Below, in pieces: positions 34,211-41,979 of a stretch of DNA of 64,000 nt (position 1 is its first letter; each line of letters starts with the position of its first letter). The notes beneath the pieces were generated by a model. That model worked only from the letters and a program-made list of their open reading frames with translations, searched no databases and had not been told where the DNA came from. A program made the position numbers and the translations under genes. The stretch covers positions 1 to 64,000 of the forward strand of contig NZ_JAAXCY010000010.1 of NCBI RefSeq assembly GCF_014230465.1, written 5' to 3'. This DNA comes from Pseudomonas cremoris. GTDB taxonomy: Bacteria > Pseudomonadota > Gammaproteobacteria > Pseudomonadales > Pseudomonadaceae.

Positions 34211-36153
34211 GCTACCTTGAGTCCTTCATAGATCGCCTCTTCGGCGGTGCGCGGGGCCAGGCAGTCACCGATGCGATCAAACGGCACCAGGCCTTGCAAC
34301 TCCGCGCCCAGAGTGTCCACCGGCTGGTGGCCCTGGCACAACACCAGGGTGTCGATATTCTCCAGCAGCATGGGCTCGCCGCTGGCGGTGTGTTGCAGGT
34401 ACACCGTGGTGTCGTCGCAGCCGTACAGGCGGGCGTAGGGAATGATCGGGATGCCCAGCCGATGCAGCTCGCCGGCCAGTTGATCGCGTACGTACAGCGG
34501 CAGGTTTTCACCGCAATGGGTGCCGTTCACCGCCAGTTGCACGTGATGACCTGCGCGCACCAGGCGTTCGGCGATGCCGGGGCCGATCCAGTCGCAACGC
34601 CAGTCGATCACCACCACTGAACGCCCCAGCGTGACCTGTTCGCGCAGCACCTGCCAGGCGTCCACCACTTGCAGTTCCCCGCCGTTTTCGAAGGCCGGCC
34701 AGTAGGGCTCGGCGCCGGTGGCGATGATCACATGATCAGGTTTCTCCCGTTCCACCCGCGCGCGATCTACCCGTGTATTGCGCACCACGTGCACCCCAGC
34801 CAGTGCCATCTCTCGTTGCAGGTTGGTGCTGGCACCGCCGAATTCGCTACGACGCGGCAGCAATTGTGCCAACAGTACTTGGCCGCCCAATTGGCTGGTG
34901 GCTTCGTACAGCGTGACCTCATACCCGCGTTGCGCCGCTACGGCAGCGGCCTTCATGCCGGCTGGGCCACCGCCGACCACCATGATGCGTTTGCGCTTCA
35001 CCGCTGCTCGTCGTTGGCCAAACTGCAACTCGCGACCGGTCTCGGGATGCTGGATGCAAGAGATCGGCAACCCCTTGTGAAAGTGACCGATGCACGCCTG
35101 GTTGCAGGCGATGCACGCGCGCACATCTTCAACGTGACCCTCCTGGGTTTTGGCGGGCATCAGCGGGTCGCAGATCAACGCGCGCGTCATCCCGCACACA
35201 TCGGCCTGGCCTCGTGCCAGGATCAATTCGGCTTCCTGTGGCTGGTTGATGCGCCCGGTAACAAACAGCGGAATTGACAGCTTGGCCTTGAACGCAGCCG
35301 CCTCATCCGCCAGGTACGCAGCGGCGATGGCCATGGGTGGCACGATATGGATCGCACCGCCCAGCGATGCCGATGTACCGGCGACGATATGCACATAGTC
35401 CAGCTCGGTTTGCAGGCTGTGTACGGCCTCAAGCGATTCACTTTCTGTCAGGCCCTCGGCATCGCGCTCATCGGCAGAAATGCGCAGGCCGATGATGAAT
35501 TGCGCGTCGGTCGCTGCCCGAACGGCCGCGATGATTTCCCGCAGAAATTTCAAGCGTTGTTCAAGCGAACCGTTGTACTCATCGGTACGTCGGTTGACCC
35601 TTGGATTGAGAAACTGCGCCGGCAGATACCCATGGCTGGCGACCACCTCAACCCCATCGATACCGGCCTGATGCAATCGCCTGGCGGCTGCCGCGTAACC
35701 GGCGACGATCTCGTTGATCATCTCTTGGTCCAGTGCCCGCGGCATCACCCTGAAGCGTTCATTTGGCACGCCCGATGCGGAGTACGCCACGGCCAACAAA
35801 CCATCAGCCGACTCCATGATCTCCCGCCCCGGATGGAAAATCTGCGACAGCACTACGGTGCCCTGGGCATGGCAGACCTCAGCCAATTCGCGATAACCCT
35901 TGATGCACTCATCGTCAGTGGCCATCAGCACATGAGAGGTGTACCGCGCGCTGTCGTGCACCCCTGCCACCTGCAGCACAATCAGCCCGACACCGCCTTC
36001 TGCTCGCGCACGGTGATAGGCAATCAACTGCGGGTTGACCCGGTTGTCGGTAGGCATCGAGGTGTCATGCCCGCTGGACATGATGCGGTTTTTCAGGCGT
36101 TTGCCCCGCAGGACCAGGGGCTCAAACAGGTGGGGAAAGGCAGGGTGCGACAT
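34198..36153 (-). CDS. FMN/4Fe-4S/FAD NADH:flavin oxidoreductase
   Basis: A 651-aa enzyme of the 2,4-dienoyl-CoA reductase / trimethylamine dehydrogenase class. An OYE-type TIM barrel occupies residues 1-340. A C-x2-C-x3-C-x11-C cluster motif starts near residue 345 (CIACNQACIG, then SC). FAD/NAD Rossmann domains follow, with VVGGGPAGMKAA near 392. Relatives reduce enoyl groups or oxidatively N-demethylate small amines (dimethylglycine, stachydrine routes). The neighbours favour a role in amine or guanidino-compound catabolism, which is inference. Divergent from the class II aldolase. Confidence 0.85.
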   Translation of the reverse strand: MSHPAFPHLFEPLVLRGKRLKNRIMSSGHDTSMPTDNRVNPQLIAYHRARAEGGVGLIVLQVAGVHDSARYTSHVLMATDDECIKGYRELAEVCHAQGTVVLSQIFHPGREIMESADGLLAVAYSASGVPNERFRVMPRALDQEMINEIVAGYAAAARRLHQAGIDGVEVVASHGYLPAQFLNPRVNRRTDEYNGSLEQRLKFLREIIAAVRAATDAQFIIGLRISADERDAEGLTESESLEAVHSLQTELDYVHIVAGTSASLGGAIHIVPPMAIAAAYLADEAAAFKAKLSIPLFVTGRINQPQEAELILARGQADVCGMTRALICDPLMPAKTQEGHVEDVRACIACNQACIGHFHKGLPISCIQHPETGRELQFGQRRAAVKRKRIMVVGGGPAGMKAAAVAAQRGYEVTLYEATSQLGGQVLLAQLLPRRSEFGGASTNLQREMALAGVHVVRNTRVDRARVEREKPDHVIIATGAEPYWPAFENGGELQVVDAWQVLREQVTLGRSVVVIDWRCDWIGPGIAERLVRAGHHVQLAVNGTHCGENLPLYVRDQLAGELHRLGIPIIPYARLYGCDDTTVYLQHTASGEPMLLENIDTLVLCQGHQPVDTLGAELQGLVPFDRIGDCLAPRTAEEAIYEGLKVAWNL

Positions 36154-36174
36154 GGTGCGGATACTCCAGGCGCT

Positions 36175-36186
36175 GTTATTGTTATT
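36175..36186 (-). promoter_or_regulatory. Candidate Hfq/Crc site, FMN oxidoreductase
   Basis: AATAACAATAAC on the transcript, about 22 bases upstream of the ATG, contains two overlapping AAnAAnAA matches. Confidence 0.5.
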
Positions 36187-36203
36187 TTTCTATAGGAGGC
36201 GAG

Positions 36204-36238
36204 CGCCAGTAAAAAATCAACTTGTTTTTTTACTGGCG
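36204..36238. promoter_or_regulatory. Perfect 13-base inverted repeat in divergent promoter
   Basis: CGCCAGTAAAAAA (36204-36216) and TTTTTTACTGGCG (36226-36238) flank a 9-base spacer, midway between the divergent oxidoreductase and aldolase genes. The position suits an operator controlling both directions. The A/T arms could also act as a terminator-like hairpin, but neither strand has a gene ending there. Confidence 0.6.
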
Positions 36239-36277
36239 ACTGGATTAGCGTCGCCATCACCCACCCCGTGCCTGGAG

Positions 36278-36285
36278 AATAAAAA
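36278..36285 (+). promoter_or_regulatory. Candidate Hfq/Crc site, class II aldolase
   Basis: AATAAAAA fills the gap between the SD (GGAG) and the ATG and shares its last A with the start codon, so binding there would block initiation. Confidence 0.5.
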
Positions 36286-37043
36286 TGACTCACTCCACCG
36301 AACAGCAACTGCGCGAGCAGCTTGCCGCGTGCTACCGCTTGATCGCCCACTACCGCATGAGCGACCTGATCTTCACCCATATTTCGGTGCGCATTCCCGG
36401 GCCCGAACATCACTTCCTGATCAATCCCTATGGCTTGATGTTCGATGAGATCACGGCGTCCAGCCTGGTGAAAATCGGCCTCGACGGGCACGCCGTGGAG
36501 CCTTCTCCCTATGCGGTCAACCCGGCGGGCTTTGTGATTCACAGCGCAATCCACGGCGCCCGCGAAGACGCCCAGTGCGTATTGCACACCCACACCCGGG
36601 CTGGCTGCGCGGTGGCGGCGCTGGAGTGCGGGTTGCTGCCGGTCAACCAGATCTCCATGGAGTTCTACGGCAAGGTCGCCTACCACGACTACGAAGGCGT
36701 GGCCCTGGACATGGACGAGCAACGCCGACTGGTGGCCGACCTGGGTGACAAGCCAGTGCTGATGCTGCGCAACCATGGTTTGCTCACGGTGGGCGAGACG
36801 GTCAGCCAGGCCTTCTTGCGCATGTATTACCTGGAGAAGGCCTGTGACATCCAGATCGCCGCGCAGGCCTGCGGTACGCTGATCCTGCCGTCTGCCGAGG
36901 TGTGTGCCTACACCGAGCAACAATTCAACAACCCTGACCGCGCGCTGGAAGAGGGTGAGTTGGCTGATCTGGACGCCATGCACCTGGCGTGGTCGGCGTT
37001 GCTGCGGATGCTGGATCGGGTGTCGCCGGGGTATCGCGACTGA
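36285..37043 (+). CDS. Class II aldolase/adducin-family protein
   Basis: A 252-aa zinc-dependent class II aldolase/adducin domain protein. Metal-binding histidines appear in LHTHTRAGC (about residues 104-112) and LMLRNHGLLTVG (about 160-171). The family includes fuculose- and ribulose-phosphate aldolases/epimerases and decarboxylases, and several members of this subgroup accept small hydroxyacids. First gene of the rightward catabolic genes, 41 bases before the TetR gene. No phosphate-sugar kinase is nearby, so a classical sugar-phosphate substrate is doubtful. Confidence 0.83.
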   Translation: MTHSTEQQLREQLAACYRLIAHYRMSDLIFTHISVRIPGPEHHFLINPYGLMFDEITASSLVKIGLDGHAVEPSPYAVNPAGFVIHSAIHGAREDAQCVLHTHTRAGCAVAALECGLLPVNQISMEFYGKVAYHDYEGVALDMDEQRRLVADLGDKPVLMLRNHGLLTVGETVSQAFLRMYYLEKACDIQIAAQACGTLILPSAEVCAYTEQQFNNPDRALEEGELADLDAMHLAWSALLRMLDRVSPGYRD

Positions 37044-37084
37044 TGTAGAGTCGTGCTGCCGACCCAATCGTAGGAAACCGCTGC

Positions 37085-37723
37085 ATGACCCAGGAATCCC
37101 GTTTTTCCCGGATGGACCCGGAAGTGCGCAAGGCCAATCTGGTTCAGGCCACGCTTACGTGCCTCAAGCGCGACGGCTTCCAGGGTGCGTCGATCCGCAA
37201 GATCAGCGCCGAGGCCGGAGTGTCGGTGGGGCTGATCAGCCATCACTACTCGGGCAAGGATGAGCTGGTGGCCGAGGCCTATCGCACCATCACCGGACAG
37301 GTCATGAGCTTGCTGCGCGAGACCATGGCCAAGGCGCCGCCGAACCCAAGGGAGCGGTTGTCAGCGTTGTTTCGTGGCTCGTTCTCCGCTGAATTGCTCG
37401 ACCCGCATCTGCTGGACGCCTGGCTGGTGTTCTGGGGCGCGGTGAAGACGGCGCCCGCGATCAACTTGGCCCACGAACATTCCTACGGCGAGTACCGCAC
37501 CATCATGCGCTCGGCGCTGACCGACATGGCCAAGGAGGAGGGCTGGAAGCAGTTCGACGCAGACCTTGCGGCCATCGGCTTGAGTGCACTGCTGGACGGC
37601 TTGTGGCTGGAGTCGGGGCTCAACCCCGGTACGTTTACGCCGGAGCAGGGCATTCAGATCTGCGAAGCCTGGGTCGATGGCCTGCAGGCCGGTGGCCGCC
37701 AGCGTTACCAGCTCAAACCCTGA
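37085..37723 (+). CDS. TetR-family regulator, BetI-like
   Basis: A 212-aa TetR regulator. N-terminal HTH GFQGASIRKISAEAGVSVGLISHHYSGKDEL (about residues 30-60) followed by a helical ligand domain of the BetI type (FWGAVKTAPAINLAHEHSYGEYR). Placed directly before the acyl-CoA/AruI gene set, so it is the likely local repressor. A near-palindrome CTGAACACTTGTTTAG at 37807 lies in the 150-base gap downstream. Confidence 0.85.
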   Translation: MTQESRFSRMDPEVRKANLVQATLTCLKRDGFQGASIRKISAEAGVSVGLISHHYSGKDELVAEAYRTITGQVMSLLRETMAKAPPNPRERLSALFRGSFSAELLDPHLLDAWLVFWGAVKTAPAINLAHEHSYGEYRTIMRSALTDMAKEEGWKQFDADLAAIGLSALLDGLWLESGLNPGTFTPEQGIQICEAWVDGLQAGGRQRYQLKP

Positions 37724-37806
37724 GCTAATCTCGCCGCCTGAACGCAAGGTTCAGGCCGGCATTTTCCCCCTCGAAAAATATTTCTGGCTTGCCGATTGCC
37801 TTCTTG

Positions 37807-37822
37807 CTGAACACTTGTTTAG
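37807..37822. promoter_or_regulatory. Candidate TetR operator before the crotonase gene
   Basis: CTGAACACTTGTTTAG is symmetric at 12 of 16 positions, with AAC/GTT-type arms like acyl-CoA-responsive TetR sites. It lies 52 bases upstream of the crotonase start, where a promoter for the long operon is needed. Confidence 0.45.
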
Positions 37823-37873
37823 TATCGGCGCATGTCGCACCCCTCACGCCAAATAAAATAATTCGAGGAAGCC

Positions 37874-38665
37874 ATGACTACCGATTCGCCCGTGCTCACC
37901 CATGTGCAAGCAGGCGTCGCCTGGATCACCCTGAACCGTGGTCCGCAACGCAATGCATTGGACATCCCCACCCTCAAGCACCTGCACACCTTGCTCGATG
38001 CGTTCAACAGCGACGCCAGCGTACGCGCGGTAGTGTTGACCGCCAGCGGCCGCAGCTTCTGCGCCGGTGCCGACCTGGCCGAGTGGGCCGACGCCGAAGC
38101 CCGTGGCGCCCTCGAAACCTACGGCTGGACCGAAACCGCCCACGCCCTGATGACCCGTTTGCACACCCTCGACAAACCCACGATTGCCGCGATCAATGGC
38201 ACCGCCGTCGGCGCCGGCATGGACCTGACGCTGTGCTGCGACCTGCGTATCGCAGCCCAATCGGCACGTTTCAAGGCCGGCTACACCAGCATGGCCTACT
38301 CGCCAGACGCGGGTGCCAGCTGGCACTTGCCACGCCTGATCGGTAGCGAACAAGCCAAGCGCCTGTTGTTCCTCGACGAACTGTGGAGCGCCGACCGTGC
38401 CCTCGCCACTGGGCTGGTAGGCGAAGTGGTCGCCGATGAGCAATTGCACGCCCACGCCGCTGAACTCGCGACGCGCCTGGCCAACGGCCCGACGTTCGCC
38501 TTCGCCCAGACCAAGACCCTGATCCGTGAAGGCGCCGCGCGCAGCCTGCCCGAGCAGCTGCAGGCCGAACTCGCTGCGGGCCTGTTGTGCGGCAGAAGTG
38601 CCGACGGCGCCGAAGCGTTGCGCGCGTCCCTGGAAAAACGCTCTCCGATTTTCTCCGGCCAATAA
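37874..38665 (+). CDS. Enoyl-CoA hydratase/isomerase (crotonase family)
   Basis: Crotonase-fold protein of 263 aa. The oxyanion-hole stretches GRSFCAGADLAEW (about residues 56-68) and NGTAVGAGMDLTLCCDLRIAA are intact. The two glutamates of classical hydratases are not seen. Instead it has YSPDAGASWHLPR (about 138-150), like the SPD motif of PaaG-type delta-isomerases where Asp is catalytic, so isomerase or modified chemistry is possible. SD GAGGAAG. First gene of an operon with acyl-CoA dehydrogenase, synthetase and AruI-like genes, an order reminiscent of PA4980-PA4977. Confidence 0.87.
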   Translation: MTTDSPVLTHVQAGVAWITLNRGPQRNALDIPTLKHLHTLLDAFNSDASVRAVVLTASGRSFCAGADLAEWADAEARGALETYGWTETAHALMTRLHTLDKPTIAAINGTAVGAGMDLTLCCDLRIAAQSARFKAGYTSMAYSPDAGASWHLPRLIGSEQAKRLLFLDELWSADRALATGLVGEVVADEQLHAHAAELATRLANGPTFAFAQTKTLIREGAARSLPEQLQAELAAGLLCGRSADGAEALRASLEKRSPIFSGQ

Positions 38666-38673
38666 GAACAACA
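38661..38673 (+). promoter_or_regulatory. Candidate Hfq/Crc site, acyl-CoA dehydrogenase
   Basis: AATAAGAACAACA holds consecutive AAn triplets right at the crotonase stop, about 20 bases before the acyl-CoA dehydrogenase ATG. Confidence 0.5.
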
Positions 38674-38691
38674 CCCTGAACAGGTAGCGCC

Positions 38692-39852
38692 ATGAATTTC
38701 CAACTCAGCCAAGAACAAGACATGTTGGTGGACGCGGTACGCAGTTTTGTCGCCAAGGAATTGCTGCCCCATGAGGAGGCGGTGGACCGTGCCGACGAAG
38801 TCTCGCCAGAGCTGGCTGCACAGATCCGCGACAAGGCGATTGCTGCCGGTTTCTATGCCTTCAACATGCCGGAGGAAGTGGGTGGTGGCGGCCTGGATTA
38901 CCTGTCCCAGGCGCTGATAGAGCGGGAGTTGTCGAAGGTGTCGTGGGCGCTGCATGTGTTTGTCGCGCGCCCCTCGAAAATCTTGATGGCGTGCACCGGC
39001 GCGCAGATCGAGGACTACCTCTTGCCGTGTATCCAGGGCCAGAAAATCGACTGTTTTGCCTTGACTGAACCCGGTGCCGGCTCCGACGCCAACGCGATCA
39101 AGACCCGTGCCGTGCGCAGTGGCGATGACTTTGTGATCAACGGCAGCAAGCACTTCATCAGCCATGCCGGGCACGCCGATTTCGCCATCGTGTTCGCGGT
39201 CACCGACACCTACGAGCACAACGGAAGGCAGCGCAATGCGGTGACCTCGTTCCTGGTGGATCGCGGCACACCCGGCATGACCATTCGCCGTGGCCCCAAG
39301 TGCGTGAGCAACCGCGGTTACCACACCTATGAAATGTTCTTCGACGACTGCCGGGTGCCGGCTTCCAAAGTGCTGGGCGAAGTGGGCAAAGGCTGGGACG
39401 TGGCCAATGCCTGGTTGACCGCCGGGCGTGTGATGGTCGCTGCCAACTGCGTCGGCCAGGCTCAGCGCGCGCTGGATGTATCGCTGCAATGGGCGGCGGA
39501 TCGCAAGCAGTTCGGCCAGCCCATCGGCACCTACCAAGGCGTGAGTTTCAAGCTGGCCGATATGGCCACGCAGATCCGCGCCGCTGAGCTGCTGACCCTG
39601 CACACTGCCTGGAAGATGGACCAGGGCAGCATGACCGACGGCGAGGCCGGGATGGCCAAGCTGTTTGCCAGTGAAACCCTGGGCAAGGTCGCCGATGAAG
39701 CGGTGCAGATTTTCGGTGGCATGGGCTTGATGGACGAAGGGCCGGTGGAGCGCATCTGGCGCAACGCGCGGATCGAACGGATCTGGGAAGGCACCTCGGA
39801 AATCCAGCGCCATATCATCGCCCGTGAACTGCTGCGGCCGCTGTTGCGCTGA
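38692..39852 (+). CDS. Acyl-CoA dehydrogenase
   Basis: FAD-dependent acyl-CoA dehydrogenase of 386 aa, introducing the 2,3 double bond and passing electrons to ETF. Features: CFALTEPGAGSDANAIKT (FAD/substrate loop near residues 121-138), QPIGTYQGVSFKLADM, QIFGGMGLMDEGPVERIWRNARI, and the C-terminal base Glu near 366 in WEGTSEIQR. Complete length. It follows the crotonase by 26 bases and precedes the CoA synthetase by 18, forming a beta-oxidation-like module without a 3-hydroxyacyl-CoA dehydrogenase. Confidence 0.9.
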   Translation: MNFQLSQEQDMLVDAVRSFVAKELLPHEEAVDRADEVSPELAAQIRDKAIAAGFYAFNMPEEVGGGGLDYLSQALIERELSKVSWALHVFVARPSKILMACTGAQIEDYLLPCIQGQKIDCFALTEPGAGSDANAIKTRAVRSGDDFVINGSKHFISHAGHADFAIVFAVTDTYEHNGRQRNAVTSFLVDRGTPGMTIRRGPKCVSNRGYHTYEMFFDDCRVPASKVLGEVGKGWDVANAWLTAGRVMVAANCVGQAQRALDVSLQWAADRKQFGQPIGTYQGVSFKLADMATQIRAAELLTLHTAWKMDQGSMTDGEAGMAKLFASETLGKVADEAVQIFGGMGLMDEGPVERIWRNARIERIWEGTSEIQRHIIARELLRPLLR

Positions 39853-39870
39853 TCGGCGTGGAGAACACTT

Positions 39871-41979
39871 ATGTCCCAGTTTATTCGCGGCAACCTCAAA
39901 CGCCTGCTGGCACCCCGGCACCTGGCTTTCGTCGGCGGACGCAGCATGGCCCGTGCGCTAAAGCGCTGCGCCGATGGCGGTTTTGCCGGGCCGATGTGGC
40001 TGGTCAATCCGCAGCATGACAGCCTTGATGGCATCCCCTGTGTGCGTCGTATCGCCGACCTGCCGTGCGGCCCGGATGCGGTATTTATCGCCACCAACCG
40101 TGAGCTGACGCTGACCTGCGTCGCTGAGTTGGCGGCCATCGGCACCGGTGGCGCGATCTGCTATGCCTCGGGCTTTGCCGAGACGGGTGCCAGCGGGGCC
40201 GTCATGCAGCAACAGCTATTAGAGGCTGCGGGCGAGATGGCCTTGCTCGGTCCCAACTGCTACGGCCTGCTCGACTATTTGCATAGCGCTGCGCTGTGGC
40301 CGGTGGCCCATGGTGGCAGGGCGGTGGAGAAGGGCGTGGCAGTGCTCACCCAAAGCGGCAACTTCGCCTATAACCTGTCGATGAGCGACCGCTCGCTGCC
40401 GGTGGCCTACATGGCCTCGGTGGGCAATCAGGCGCAGTTGGGCGTTGCCGAATTGATGGACGTGCTGCTCGATGAACCGCGCGTCACCGCCATCGGCCTG
40501 CACCTGGAAGGCTTGAAGAATGTGCCGGGGTTTGCCCGTGCTGCGCACAAGGCGTTGGAGAAGGGCATTCCGATTATCGCGCTGAAAACCGGTGTGTCAC
40601 AGATCGGTGCCGAGCTGGCGTTGAGTCACACCAGCTCGCTGTCCGGCTCGGATGTGCTGTACGACAGTCTGTTTGCACGGCTTGGCGTGATCCGTGTCAG
40701 TGGGCCGGTGAGTTTTGTCGAAACCCTCAAAGCCGCCGCATGCGGCAACCTTCCTGCGGGCAACAGCCTGATTGCACTGGCCTGTTCCGGTGGTGATGCC
40801 GGTTTGATTGCCGACTACGCCGAGCGCAACCATCTGGCCCTGCCCAAGCTGGATGAGGCCCAGCGTACGGAGCTGGCGCAGGTGCTGCCCAGCTACGCCA
40901 ACCTGGTCAACCCGCTGGACTTCACCACCGCTATCTGGGGTGACCGCGACGCCCTCAACAGCATGCTCGATACCGCCCTGCGCACCGATGCCGATGCGGC
41001 CATGCTGGTGCTGGATTACCCGGCCGAATTCACCGGTGAGCGCAAGGAGTGCGACCTGCTGTTGGAGCTGTTCTGCGACGCGCTTGGCCGGCACGGCAAG
41101 ACCGGGTTCGTCACCTCGGCGTTTCCCGAACTGCTGCCGGCTCACGCGCGTGAGCGCCTGCACGCCCAAGGCATCGCTGCGCTGCAAGGCGTGGAAGACG
41201 CGCTCGCCGCTTGGGGGCGTATTGCCGATTATCAGCACAACCGTGGCGTGCTGCTGGAACGCGGCGAGTCGATACTTGAGCCGTTGTGCCCGCGAGCGCT
41301 GGGTGGCCAAGGTCTGGCGCTGGATGAATGGGCTTCCAAGCAAGCCTTGCGCTCTTTCGGCCTCACCACGCCAGCCGGTGTGCTGAGCACGCCGGAGCAG
41401 GCGATCAGTGATGCATCACGCTTGGGCTACCCGGTGGTACTCAAGGCCGTCAGTGTTGATTTGCCGCATAAAACCGAAGCCGGCGCCGTGGCGCTGAACC
41501 TCAAGGACGGTGTTGCCCTGGCCACGGCCCTGGAACGCATGCGCGGTGAAATCGCTGCGTACGCGCCAAATGTCATCTTCGATCAACTGTTGCTGGAGTC
41601 CATGGCCACGCCACCGTTGGCTGAGCTGATCGTGGGTATCAAGCGCGAAAATGATTTTGGCCTGGCCCTGGTCATCGGCGCCGGTGGCATCCTCGTTGAA
41701 TTGCTCAAGGACAGCCGCAGCCTGCTGCTGCCCACCACCGACCACGCCATTCGCAATGCCTTGCTCAGCTTGCACAGCGCCGCCTTGCTGCAAGGCTTTC
41801 GCGGGCGTGAAGTGGCGGACATGGATGCACTGGTGGCGGCGATTCGAGCAGTGGCCGACTACGCCTGCGCCAACGCTGGGCACCTGTTGGAACTGGATGT
41901 GAACCCACTGTTGGTCAATGCTCGGGGCGCCACGGCGGTCGACGCACTGATTCGTCTAGGAGATGAGCATGCACGATAA
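39871..41979 (+). CDS. Acyl-CoA synthetase (ADP-forming), fused alpha-beta
   Basis: A 702-aa NDP-forming acyl-CoA synthetase. The N-terminal CoA-binding Rossmann part is followed by succinyl-CoA-synthetase-like domains with the phospho-histidine near residue 253 in LALSHTSSLSGSD. The C-terminal ATP-grasp domain runs from about 480 (GYPVVLKAVSVDLPHKTEAGAV, then IGAGGILVELLKD and ELDVNPLLVN). It activates a carboxylic acid to its CoA ester using ATP, feeding the dehydrogenase. Its end overlaps the start of the AruI-like gene by 11 bases, so translation is coupled. Confidence 0.88.
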   Translation: MSQFIRGNLKRLLAPRHLAFVGGRSMARALKRCADGGFAGPMWLVNPQHDSLDGIPCVRRIADLPCGPDAVFIATNRELTLTCVAELAAIGTGGAICYASGFAETGASGAVMQQQLLEAAGEMALLGPNCYGLLDYLHSAALWPVAHGGRAVEKGVAVLTQSGNFAYNLSMSDRSLPVAYMASVGNQAQLGVAELMDVLLDEPRVTAIGLHLEGLKNVPGFARAAHKALEKGIPIIALKTGVSQIGAELALSHTSSLSGSDVLYDSLFARLGVIRVSGPVSFVETLKAAACGNLPAGNSLIALACSGGDAGLIADYAERNHLALPKLDEAQRTELAQVLPSYANLVNPLDFTTAIWGDRDALNSMLDTALRTDADAAMLVLDYPAEFTGERKECDLLLELFCDALGRHGKTGFVTSAFPELLPAHARERLHAQGIAALQGVEDALAAWGRIADYQHNRGVLLERGESILEPLCPRALGGQGLALDEWASKQALRSFGLTTPAGVLSTPEQAISDASRLGYPVVLKAVSVDLPHKTEAGAVALNLKDGVALATALERMRGEIAAYAPNVIFDQLLLESMATPPLAELIVGIKRENDFGLALVIGAGGILVELLKDSRSLLLPTTDHAIRNALLSLHSAALLQGFRGREVADMDALVAAIRAVADYACANAGHLLELDVNPLLVNARGATAVDALIRLGDEHAR

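Noticed and set aside
38296..39921. Minus-strand frame over crotonase and acyl-CoA dehydrogenase
   Set aside because: Shadow of two well-supported enzymes; no start signals.
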